A DNA stretch of 11,967 nt from Oscillospiraceae bacterium. GTDB taxonomy: Bacteria; Bacillota; Clostridia; Oscillospirales; CAG-272. Within the stretch, counting starts at the first letter, position 1, and the number at the start of each line of letters is the position of its first letter. Where the stretch lies: assembly GCA_015065395.1 (NCBI GenBank), contig SVQJ01000036.1:1-11967 (forward strand). The letters are read 5' to 3'. Positions 1-6,855 of this stretch are shown here, piece after piece. The notes under the pieces are model-generated. The model did no database searches, had not been told where the DNA came from, and was given only the letters and a program-made list of their open reading frames with translations. The translations under genes and the position numbers were made by a program.

Positions 1-318
1 AACTGTCAGGATCGCGGACAGATGTTCATTGGAGTACAGACCCCTGTTTACGAGGGTATGATCGTAGGCGAATGCCCGAAGCAGGTGGACATCGCACTAA
101 ATGTTTGCAAGAAAAAGCACCTGACCTCCATCCGATCCGCCGGCGCGGATGAAGCTCTGCGTCTGGTTCCTCCCAAGATCATGAGCCTTGAGCAATCCAT
201 CGAGTTTATCGGAGAGGATGAGCTTATTGAGGTCACCCCCAAAACCATCCGCCTCAGAAAGAAGATACTCAACACCGAGCTTCGCCTTAAGGAAGAGGCA
301 AAGCGCAAAAAGGAATAA
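1..318 (+). CDS. typA: TypA/BipA ribosome-associated GTPase, C-terminal end (5' partial)
   Basis: This is the last 105 codons of a translational GTPase of the TypA/BipA family, open at the left edge and in frame from base 1; the ATG at 22 is internal. TypA binds the ribosome and supports 50S assembly and growth under stress or at low temperature. The visible part covers the end of the EF-G domain V-like region and the TypA-specific C-terminal domain. It is recognised by the runs TPVYEGMIVGE, VNVCKKKHLT, SIRSAGADEALRLVPP and EVTPKTIRLRKKIL, which are near-invariant in this family. It ends in a basic tail (KEEAKRKKE), usual for TypA. The GTPase domain lies outside the window. The family is about 610 residues long, so roughly five sixths of the gene is missing here. 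The stop is followed within 10 bases by a strong terminator, so typA is the last gene of its transcript. The assignment is very secure. Confidence 0.96.
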   Translation, partial: NCQDRGQMFIGVQTPVYEGMIVGECPKQVDIALNVCKKKHLTSIRSAGADEALRLVPPKIMSLEQSIEFIGEDELIEVTPKTIRLRKKILNTELRLKEEAKRKKE

Positions 319-320
319 TG

Positions 321-371
321 AAAAAAACAGAACGGAAAATGAACCATTCATTTTCCGTTCTGTCTTTTTTT
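321..371. terminator. Bidirectional intrinsic terminator between typA and the glycan operon
   Basis: A perfect 17-bp inverted repeat (327-343 pairing with 347-363, arm ACAGAACGGAAAATGAA) has a three-base loop. It is followed by T7 (365-371) on the plus strand and preceded by A7 (321-327), which gives U7 in a leftward transcript. It can therefore end both typA from the left and the GH3 gene from the right. The 76 bases from 372 to 447 hold only small A/T-rich hairpins (398-413 and 423-438), which may pre-pause leftward transcripts but lack proper U-tracts in that direction. Confidence 0.9.
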
Positions 372-447
372 GTTATTGCCTTGTATAATTAAATCTTAGC
401 TTTTAATAAAGCTTTTTGCAGAGCTTTTTCAAAAAAGCAACCGTTTT

Positions 448-2610
448 TTATCGATCCGTAATTTTTACGGTCACCTTGTTATGAGTCAAGCAGTTCTCGC
501 CAATATAGATCTCAAACTCTCCCGGCTCAACGGTATAGCTTCCGTCAGCAAGATAGAACCCAAGGGATCCTTTTCCTATCTCAAAGGCGATCTCCTTTTC
601 CTCACCGGGAAGGATAATAACCCTCTCAAAGGCTTTAAGCTCGCGCAGGGGCCGCATCATGGAAGCCTTTACATCTCTGATATAAAGCTGTACGGTCTCA
701 ACTCCCTCTCGCTCGCCCACATTGCTTACCTTAACCCTGAAACAGAGCTTTTCGCCCTTTTTGAGAGCTTCCATGGAAATCTCCGTGTTTTCGCAAAGAA
801 TATCCGAATATTTGAACTTCGTATAAGAAAGTCCGTATCCGAAGGGATAGAGGGGAGTTCCGATAGAATCCACATAGGAGCTGGAGGGTCTGATTCCGTA
901 ATAACCGTCCACCTCTCTGGGGGTGGCAGTAACATTATAATAAAGAGGTATATGACCGGTTTTGCGCGCAAAGGTTACGGCGCATCTGCCGGAGGGCTCG
1001 TAATCACCGAAAATGATCCTTGCCGCCGCATGAGCTCCCCGGGTTCCGGAATGCCATGCAATAAGGATCGCATCAAGATAAGGCTCTATATTTTCAAGGG
1101 CAAGGGGTCTGCCGCAGAAAACAACTCCCACGGTCTTTTTACCCTGTGCTTTAGCTCTTTTTGCCAGCTCAAGCTGTTGAGGATAAAGTCCGATATTGCT
1201 TCTGCATCTTGCCTCTCCCGTATCCGTATAATTCTCGCCAAGGGCAAGAACAACAGTATCTCCCAGGGAAAAAATATAGTTGGAATCATCGTGGAGGCCC
1301 TCGCTGGTAACGAAAAGCTCACCTCTTTCGCCCATGACCTCTCTCACTGCCTCAAGAAAGTTGGGCGTGGATGCTCCGAGATAACCGTCCAAGGCCCAGC
1401 TTCCGTGGTGGCATCGTCTTTCATAAATATACGGTCCTCCCAAAGAGATTTTCTGATCCTTTGAAAGAGGAAGAACTCCTGCCTCGTTCTTCACAAGCAC
1501 CATAGACTCTGCCGCAAGCCGCTCGCAAAGCTCGATATGCTCGCCCCTGTCCACATGATGGGGCTGGGCATAAGGTCTTTCAAAAAGCCCCTTTGCAAGC
1601 TTGATCTTCAGAACGCGTAAGACTGCCCTGTCAAGCACTTCCTCCGAGACCCGCCCGGAAAGCACCAATTCTTCAAGAGTATGGGCGTAATGCTCATCAG
1701 ACATATCCATATCAAGGCCTGCATTAAGGGCAAGAGCAGTGCAATCCGCCTCATTTTCGGCAAGCCCCTGCTGCTTGAGCTGAGATACAGAATACCAGTC
1801 GGAAACAACGAAGCCCTCAAATCCAAGCTGCCCTCTCAAAATAGCCGTGAGATATTTTTTGCTTGAGGTCACAGGCTCTCCGTTTATATCATTGAAGGAT
1901 GACATAACCGTTCCCACGCCTGCTTCCACTGCCGCTCTGAACGGGGGCAGAACATAATTATAAAGGGTATAATCGGATATCTCCGTTCTGTTATAGTCCC
2001 TTCCGCCTTCGGAAAAGCCATATCCCACATAATGCTTTGCGCAGGCAACAAGACTGTACGGGTCAGAAAGATCATCTCCCTGGAAGCCCTTGACCATTGC
2101 GCTTGCCATCTGTGAAGAAAGATAAGGATCCTCTTCAAGTCCTTCGATAATACGGCCCCATCTGGGGTCGCGGCATAGATCCATCATTGGAGAAAAGGTC
2201 CAATGGGTGCCCTCTGTTGCAGCCTCCTTAGCTATACATCTGTAGCAATCACGCACAAGCTCGGGATCGAACGAGCAGGCAGAAGCCAGTGGAATAGGAT
2301 ATACGGTATGATGGCCGTGAATAACATCTCTGCCGTATATCATGGGAATACTGCTTTGAGACTCTTCAACAGCACAGTACTGATATTCGTTGAGCAGATC
2401 GGTGAGAACCGCCTTTTGCTCGTCGTTTCCGGCTGTGGGAGAATTGCAAAGGATAACGGAGCCGATCTCGCCGCGGCGAACACGCTCTTTATACTTTTCA
2501 ATATCATCGCCCTCCATTGCCACGACTGCCTGATTCAGCTGGCCCACCTTTTCCTTCAAGGATAATCCGGCAAGTATCTCCCTGGCGCGCTTTTCAAATT
2601 TCTCGTACAT
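448..2610 (-). CDS. bglX: Glycoside hydrolase family 3 beta-glucosidase (BglX-like), no signal peptide
   Basis: A 720-residue three-domain GH3 enzyme that should release beta-linked glucose (or a related sugar) from oligosaccharide ends by a retaining mechanism. The N-terminal TIM barrel carries RDPRWGR (147-153), the KH pair in AKHYVGYG (K192, H193) and the nucleophile D271 in GFVVSDW. The alpha/beta sandwich domain carries ALGENYTDTGEARCR, where E466 lines up with the acid/base region of E. coli BglX. PFGYGLSYT (589-597) leads into a fibronectin-III-like C-terminal domain with the motif RPLRELKAFERV. Start: an in-frame ATG at 2634 overlaps the stop of the upstream gene (ATGA). The ATG at 2610 is preferred because GGAGG lies five bases before it and the protein then begins MYEKFEKRAREIL, as usual for the family. 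No secretion signal is present, unlike periplasmic E. coli BglX, so it probably acts on imported sugars. It is the last gene of the operon. GH3 membership is certain; substrate specificity is not. Confidence 0.93.
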   Translation of the reverse strand: MYEKFEKRAREILAGLSLKEKVGQLNQAVVAMEGDDIEKYKERVRRGEIGSVILCNSPTAGNDEQKAVLTDLLNEYQYCAVEESQSSIPMIYGRDVIHGHHTVYPIPLASACSFDPELVRDCYRCIAKEAATEGTHWTFSPMMDLCRDPRWGRIIEGLEEDPYLSSQMASAMVKGFQGDDLSDPYSLVACAKHYVGYGFSEGGRDYNRTEISDYTLYNYVLPPFRAAVEAGVGTVMSSFNDINGEPVTSSKKYLTAILRGQLGFEGFVVSDWYSVSQLKQQGLAENEADCTALALNAGLDMDMSDEHYAHTLEELVLSGRVSEEVLDRAVLRVLKIKLAKGLFERPYAQPHHVDRGEHIELCERLAAESMVLVKNEAGVLPLSKDQKISLGGPYIYERRCHHGSWALDGYLGASTPNFLEAVREVMGERGELFVTSEGLHDDSNYIFSLGDTVVLALGENYTDTGEARCRSNIGLYPQQLELAKRAKAQGKKTVGVVFCGRPLALENIEPYLDAILIAWHSGTRGAHAAARIIFGDYEPSGRCAVTFARKTGHIPLYYNVTATPREVDGYYGIRPSSSYVDSIGTPLYPFGYGLSYTKFKYSDILCENTEISMEALKKGEKLCFRVKVSNVGEREGVETVQLYIRDVKASMMRPLRELKAFERVIILPGEEKEIAFEIGKGSLGFYLADGSYTVEPGEFEIYIGENCLTHNKVTVKITDR

Positions 2611-2615
2611 AGGCA

Positions 2616-2620
2616 CCTCC
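2616..2620 (-). promoter_or_regulatory. Ribosome binding site that decides the GH3 start
   Basis: On the minus strand GGAGG stands five bases upstream of the ATG at 2608-2610. The alternative in-frame ATG (2632-2634), which overlaps the TGA of the solute-binding protein gene, has no comparable site in front of it. Confidence 0.75.
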
Positions 2621-2630
2621 AAAACCAAAA

Positions 2631-4085
2631 TCATTCATATCTGATACTTTCCAGCTCTTGAAAGGTCTCTCTGATATCAGAAAGGGTCTTGAGCTCAGAA
2701 GCTGAAATGGTGGACACAAAGGTATCATCATCTCCGGCAAGGCTTCTGACAGACTGGGCTATATTTCCCCATCCGTATATATCTCCAAGGTCAAAGGTTC
2801 CCGTTTCAAGAACCGTTGCAAGGCTTTCTCTTGATTTTGCATCATCTACATATCTGAACGAAAGCACGGTATCAACATAGCAATCGCGAAGGCCCGATTC
2901 TCTGTGGCTTTCAGCCGCAAGATTCTCAAGCACGATTCCGGTTCTCAGATAATTTCTTCCCGTGGATATGGCTCCTATGGCAGTTGCCTTCTCGGGATTG
3001 AGATATGAAACATATTCCTTCTGATATTCCGTATACTTTGGCATGGGAAGCACACCGAATTCATACTCCATGCTCTGAAGAGAATAAAGCGACCCTACCG
3101 TGGTAATATAAAACATGGATTTGCCTTCGGCAAACATATCCCCTGCGCTGATCTTTTCATCCTGATGAAGATCCACGTTGTAGATATATTCCTGACGCTG
3201 GAAAAAGCTCTCGGAAATAAATGTAAAGACATCATAAAACTTATCGTTTCCAAGACAATCCATCTGGGGCATACCCACGTCGTTTTTAGAAAACATAGCC
3301 GTATCACAGCCGATAACAAGAGACAGCACCGAAGAGCTGTCCACAGCGGCACCGTAACGGTCGTCGGTATTAAGCTTACCGTTGCCGTCCACGTCATAAG
3401 CCGCCGCACGCATCATCTTGAGCATTTCGTCAAGGGTCCATTTCCCTTCCTTTACCAGCTCATAGGGATCGGAAATGCCGTTTATATCCTCCACCATATC
3501 CATATTCACACCCACCATGCTGTGAGCATCGTAGTATGAAAGCTGAAGATCTCCGTAAAAGAAATATTTGTCCGTTCCGACGACGGTAGCATCAATGGCC
3601 TCGGCATTCCACCAAGGTTTTGACAAATTGACACCTGTGAGATATTCACTGCTTACAAGATAGCCGCTGACAGCAAGAGTCGCCATCCTATCGGAGGAAT
3701 TGCACACAGCGCTGTACGAGGTATCTCCTGCAAGGCAGGCACTCCGTGCTTTATCGGAAATGTTTTCAGGGGTATCCCTTTCCTCCTCAATATTCACATC
3801 CAGCCGCTCCTCCACATTGGAATTACGTCTGAACAGAGCCTCGTTAAGATTATCTCCGTTAACGGATTCGGAATCAAGCTTAGATGAAATGGCCCCCGTT
3901 TTTGCGTTCAGTATCCTGAACGTAGCTCCGCCAAAGCGATCTGTGGGAACGGTCGCATAAAGCTCTCCGTCCTCCTCGGTGAAATCGGCGGCATGGTCAT
4001 ATTCATTGGGATCCTGCTTTTTTCCGCAGGAAAAAAGCAGAGAAACGCAAAGCAAAAAGCAAACAAAAGATAAAAGCTTTTTCAT
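2631..4085 (-). CDS. Extracellular solute-binding lipoprotein (carbohydrate ABC transporter, family 1 type)
   Basis: A 484-residue membrane-anchored sugar-binding protein. It starts with MKKLL, a hydrophobic stretch and a lipobox L-F-S-C with the lipid-bearing Cys at residue 20, followed by a charged linker. The mature protein resembles clostridial family 1 (CUT1-type) solute-binding proteins. Supporting parts are FGGATFRILN near the mature N-terminus, KPWWNAEA (157-164), the segment WTLDEMLKMMRAA and MFYITTVGSLYSL. At 231-242 it has an EF-hand-like loop (D231, D233, N235, G236, D242), as often seen in this group, which could bind calcium. Its ATG comes three bases after the TAA of the upstream DUF4091 gene and lacks a clear Shine-Dalgarno site, so translation is probably coupled. 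The stop overlaps an ATG (ATGA) just upstream of the GH3 gene. No permease or ATPase gene is adjacent. The ligand is presumably an oligosaccharide cleaved by the two flanking hydrolases; that is inference. Confidence 0.87.
   Translation of the reverse strand: MKKLLSFVCFLLCVSLLFSCGKKQDPNEYDHAADFTEEDGELYATVPTDRFGGATFRILNAKTGAISSKLDSESVNGDNLNEALFRRNSNVEERLDVNIEEERDTPENISDKARSACLAGDTSYSAVCNSSDRMATLAVSGYLVSSEYLTGVNLSKPWWNAEAIDATVVGTDKYFFYGDLQLSYYDAHSMVGVNMDMVEDINGISDPYELVKEGKWTLDEMLKMMRAAAYDVDGNGKLNTDDRYGAAVDSSSVLSLVIGCDTAMFSKNDVGMPQMDCLGNDKFYDVFTFISESFFQRQEYIYNVDLHQDEKISAGDMFAEGKSMFYITTVGSLYSLQSMEYEFGVLPMPKYTEYQKEYVSYLNPEKATAIGAISTGRNYLRTGIVLENLAAESHRESGLRDCYVDTVLSFRYVDDAKSRESLATVLETGTFDLGDIYGWGNIAQSVRSLAGDDDTFVSTISASELKTLSDIRETFQELESIRYE
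4014..4040 (-). repeat. Perfect 12-bp hairpin over the lipobox codons
   Basis: Bases 4014-4025 and 4029-4040 are exact reverse complements (arm CTGCTTTTTTCC on the minus strand) with a three-base loop formed by the lipidated Cys codon. It sits about 45 bases inside the solute-binding protein coding sequence. No U-tract follows in the direction of transcription, so it is not a standard terminator. The codons for L-L-F-S before the Cys and G-K-K-Q after it happen to be mutually complementary, so part or all of it may be by-product of the lipoprotein signal. Confidence 0.6.
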
Positions 4086-4088
4086 GGC

Positions 4089-5756
4089 TTATTTTTCACA
4101 AATATGATCTGCGATCATTCTGTTGATCCTTTCACGAACGCCAAGCACCTGCTCATCATCGTGAGAATACTTCTTGAAAGTTATCTCTCCCGCCTCTTCT
4201 ATAACTGCCATTACCGCATCCTTGCCGAAAAGCTCCTCTGCAAGACGGAAAGCTCTCAGGTCATACAAAGCGGCAGTAAAGCCGAGAAGATGGATGGTTT
4301 CGTATGCCCCTCCCCCGTGAGCAGGGTAGACGGAGAAGGTATCACCCGCAGGAACCCACCAGCCGCCGTCAGAGCACTGATAAGGATCGCAGAAATCGCG
4401 GCTTCCCTGGGTAAAATAGAAATTAAAGCCCCACTGCAAAAATCCTGCTATATCATATTTGAAGAACTGCTGACCGATTATACGGTTTCGCTGGGTGGGC
4501 ATGGCAACAAATCTGTTAGAGACCTCATTTGCCTGGCAGCAGCAATAATACGCCCAAAGATCAGGAACATTATTCTCAATATATTTGTCGATATGATCTG
4601 TAGAAACAGCAGGATGCTCAACAATGCCCTTCTCATAGAAGGAATAGTCGGACAGAGCATCCATTATGATCTGTCCCTTCAGGCAATCCTTAACGGTATT
4701 TTTAGCCGCAGAATACGACTCAAGCATCCATTCGCCCGGCTCATCGGAAATGTGGAACACCGTATTCTCCGCAACGCCCAATTCCTCCAGCTTTTCTATA
4801 AGGCAAGGCAAAAGCTGGCGAAGGAATGCCGGATATTCCTCGCCGCAGGCATCTGTCTCCCAACCGAAGACCTTTTCATATCCGTTTTCGGTGTTCGCCA
4901 TGATCTTGGGAGCATGAGCAGCTCCCCACTGGGTGAAGAGATGGGAGATCTCAAAATATTCAACTCCCAGAGAAAGGCACATATTTACCCAACGCTCAAG
5001 CTTTTCAAAGCCAAAGCACCACTTTCCGTCAATCCTCTCCACATCCACAAGCTGAACCGTGGGACGCTCTCCGCCCACTACTGTATCAAGAGCAGGGGTG
5101 AAAACGGGAGTGAACATCATATTGATGCCGTTTTTCACTGCAACGTCAATATGCTTTGCAAGGATCGCCCAATGCTCCTCGGAGAACATCTCAACGCCGT
5201 AATAAACAGCGAGACAATCTGCGTGGAACCACTGGGTGACTATGATCTTCTGATCGGGAAGAAGTGCCTCGATGACCGTAGCCTCAAAGGCACACTCGCC
5301 CAACACATCATCCTGCTCACCGATAAATGAAAATTTCACAGGATATGTACCGCCCTCAGCATCATCAGGAACATAAATGTCGATCCAAAGGGACTGGAGC
5401 ATGGAGATGGGATAAACTCTTTTGTCGGAATTGATAGGCTTGAGAAGATCGGGATAAAGCCCGGGGGTCGTACGAAGGAAATTTTTATCCGTACATCCGG
5501 GATCTCTGGGCATACGTACGGGAACGTTCTCCACCGTCTGAACATCGATCCAATCTGCTATCGGGCTTTCGATCCTCAGGGTGCAATTCAGACGCGCCGC
5601 TCCCCAGGGAATATCCTCACCTGTATATGCTATCTGAAAGCTGTATCTTTCTCCCAAAAGCATCGAGCCCTTGCTGTACACCTTTTTGTCGTATATTCTC
5701 TCATCAAGAAAGCATTTTTCGGTTTCTGCAATAGGTCTGCATATTACTTTGCTCAT
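4089..5756 (-). CDS. DUF4091 / GH123-like putative glycoside hydrolase, cytoplasmic
   Basis: A 555-residue protein recognised as a DUF4091 member, the family containing the catalytic domain of GH123 (beta-N-acetylgalactosaminidases). Residues 1 to about 165 are strand-rich and look like the N-terminal beta-sandwich (WIDIYVPDDAEGGTYPVKFSF). Residues from about 170 onward look like a TIM barrel. FHISDEPGEW holds the acidic pair D338-E339, at the place of the Asp-Glu pair used by GH123 enzymes for catalysis assisted by the substrate's N-acetyl group. GFLQWGFNFYF (438-448), DPYQCSDGGWW and the Gly-rich VYPAHGGGAYE segment follow. There is no signal peptide, so it is predicted to be intracellular. 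The start at 5756 has AAAGGA nine bases upstream and is the first gene after the divergent promoter. The solute-binding protein gene follows after three bases. The natural substrate is unknown; an N-acetylhexosaminide is a reasonable guess, and most DUF4091 proteins are uncharacterised. Confidence 0.82.
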   Translation of the reverse strand: MSKVICRPIAETEKCFLDERIYDKKVYSKGSMLLGERYSFQIAYTGEDIPWGAARLNCTLRIESPIADWIDVQTVENVPVRMPRDPGCTDKNFLRTTPGLYPDLLKPINSDKRVYPISMLQSLWIDIYVPDDAEGGTYPVKFSFIGEQDDVLGECAFEATVIEALLPDQKIIVTQWFHADCLAVYYGVEMFSEEHWAILAKHIDVAVKNGINMMFTPVFTPALDTVVGGERPTVQLVDVERIDGKWCFGFEKLERWVNMCLSLGVEYFEISHLFTQWGAAHAPKIMANTENGYEKVFGWETDACGEEYPAFLRQLLPCLIEKLEELGVAENTVFHISDEPGEWMLESYSAAKNTVKDCLKGQIIMDALSDYSFYEKGIVEHPAVSTDHIDKYIENNVPDLWAYYCCCQANEVSNRFVAMPTQRNRIIGQQFFKYDIAGFLQWGFNFYFTQGSRDFCDPYQCSDGGWWVPAGDTFSVYPAHGGGAYETIHLLGFTAALYDLRAFRLAEELFGKDAVMAVIEEAGEITFKKYSHDDEQVLGVRERINRMIADHICEK

Positions 5757-5791
5757 ATCAAAGCATCCTTTACATATAAATTTTATAATTC

Positions 5792-5820
5792 ATTTTACCA
5801 TATCATATATGTTATTTCAA
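5792..5820 (-). promoter_or_regulatory. SigA-type promoter of the glycan operon
   Basis: On the minus strand TTGAAA (5815-5820) is separated by 17 bases from TAAAAT (5792-5797). Transcription would start near 5785, giving a leader of about 29 bases that carries the ribosome binding site (5766-5771) of the DUF4091 gene. Each box has one mismatch to consensus. Confidence 0.7.
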
Positions 5821-5827
5821 TGGTTTT

Positions 5828-5839
5828 TTCGTAAACGAA
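5828..5839. promoter_or_regulatory. Possible operator palindrome between divergent promoters
   Basis: TTCGTAAACGAA has two five-base arms around a two-base centre. It lies between the two outward-facing -35 boxes (5815-5820 and 5847-5852), where a single regulator could affect both transcripts. It is short and no regulator gene is in the window, so chance is a real alternative. Confidence 0.35.
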
Positions 5840-5846
5840 TTAGTAC

Positions 5847-5875
5847 TTGCAAAAAGTCGGATATCATTATATAAT
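5847..5875 (+). promoter_or_regulatory. SigA-type promoter of rbsK-ruvX
   Basis: TTGCAA (5847-5852), a 17-base spacer and a perfect TATAAT (5870-5875). Transcription is expected near 5882, which places the in-frame ATG at 5884 at the very 5' end of the message and argues for the ATG at 5908 as the true start of rbsK. Confidence 0.78.
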
Positions 5876-5895
5876 AGATATATATGTCTAAACTC

Positions 5896-5901
5896 AGAGG
5901 A
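5896..5901 (+). promoter_or_regulatory. Ribosome binding site that decides the rbsK start
   Basis: AGAGGA stands six bases upstream of the ATG at 5908. The earlier in-frame ATG at 5884 has no such site and coincides with the predicted transcript start. Confidence 0.7.
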
Positions 5902-5907
5902 ACAAAT

Positions 5908-6840
5908 ATGAAAAAGAGAATTCTCGTTGTCAGCTCTGCAAATATCGACTTTGTACAGAGGGTCAGCCGCCTTCCCGAAAGAGGGGAAACAATAATATCC
6001 GACGGAGATTGCGATTATATCCCCGGCGGCAAGGGTGCCAACAGCGCTCTTGCTTTTGCGCGCCTTGGGGCAGATACCGTGTTTTGCGCAAAGCTGGGCA
6101 GAGACGAAAACGCTAAAAAGCTGAAAAGGCTCTACGCCTCTGAAAAGCTTGACACAAGATTCCTTTTCGAGGATAAAGATGCACCCACAGGCCTTGCCTC
6201 CATCATTGTTGAAGAGGAGAGCGGCGCAAACCGAATAATCGTTTATCCCGGTGCAAATGCCCGCTTGAAGGAAGCTGATGTGGAAGAAGCCTTTAACTGT
6301 TATCCCGACGGAGTTTTCGTCCAGTTCGAGATACCAGACAATGCTGTTCTTGCCTGCGCAGAGTTTGCCAGGGAAAAGGGTATCCCTCTGTTCGTCGATG
6401 CGGGTCCCGCCAGGGCAGACTTCCCTCTCAGCGAGCTTGGAAAGGTGGAGATCTTCTCTCCCAATGAAACCGAATGCGAGATACTTACCGGTATCCGTCC
6501 CGATTCCCTTGAAAGCTGCTTAAAGGCATCTATCCGTCTCGCCGGAGCGACAAATGCAAAATACGTGGTCCTGAAGCTTGGTCATCGCGGTAGCTTTGTT
6601 TACGACGGTAAATACTATAATATAGTCCCTGCGCATAAGGTAAATGTGGCAGACACCACCGCCGCCGGAGATGTTTTCACCGCAGCTCTCAGCTATGCTT
6701 ATCTCCAGAAGGGAGATATTCTTGAGGCTGCCAGATTTGCCACCCTTGCAGCGTCAATATGCGTTTCCCGCCCCGGTGCATCCACATCCATCCCCACACT
6801 TAAGGAAGTTAAGGAATTTGCACAGAAAATAAAAAAATAA
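5908..6840 (+). CDS. rbsK: PfkB-family sugar kinase, probable ribokinase
   Basis: A 310-residue cytoplasmic kinase of the PfkB/ribokinase family, expected to transfer phosphate from ATP to a free sugar, most likely D-ribose to give ribose 5-phosphate. PfkB signature 1 is seen in PGGKGANSALAFARLGA (39-55). SPNETECEILTG (184-195) is the usual N-x-x-E region. Signature 2 is DTTAAGDVFTAAL (249-261), where D255 is the catalytic base and the AAGD turn forms the anion hole. SRPGAS near the end matches the ribokinase nucleotide and potassium site region. The length is normal for RbsK. The start is chosen at 5908 for its ribosome binding site and because MKKRILVVSSANIDF opens directly on the first beta strand. 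It is divergent from the glycan operon and followed 15 bases later by ruvX. A related kinase for another sugar or nucleoside cannot be excluded. Confidence 0.85.
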   Translation: MKKRILVVSSANIDFVQRVSRLPERGETIISDGDCDYIPGGKGANSALAFARLGADTVFCAKLGRDENAKKLKRLYASEKLDTRFLFEDKDAPTGLASIIVEEESGANRIIVYPGANARLKEADVEEAFNCYPDGVFVQFEIPDNAVLACAEFAREKGIPLFVDAGPARADFPLSELGKVEIFSPNETECEILTGIRPDSLESCLKASIRLAGATNAKYVVLKLGHRGSFVYDGKYYNIVPAHKVNVADTTAAGDVFTAALSYAYLQKGDILEAARFATLAASICVSRPGASTSIPTLKEVKEFAQKIKK

Positions 6841-6855
6841 AGGAATCATATAAAA

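Noticed and set aside
398..438. Two small A/T-rich inverted repeats after the GH3 gene considered as its own terminator
   Set aside because: Stems are only about six pairs and lack U-tracts in the leftward direction; the hairpin at 327-363 with A7/T7 is far better.
481..1464. A 327-codon open frame on the plus strand opposite the GH3 gene
   Set aside because: It lies wholly inside the GH3 C-terminal half, has no ribosome binding site before its ATG and no recognisable domain; antisense shadow.
4104..5330. A 408-codon open frame on the plus strand opposite the DUF4091 gene
   Set aside because: The minus-strand frame has clear family motifs, a ribosome binding site and a promoter. The plus-strand translation has no recognisable motif and is explained by codon bias in the real gene.
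5884..5907. Upstream ATG for rbsK adding eight residues (MSKLRGTN)
   Set aside because: It sits at the predicted transcript start and has no ribosome binding site, whereas the ATG at 5908 has AGAGGA six bases before it.
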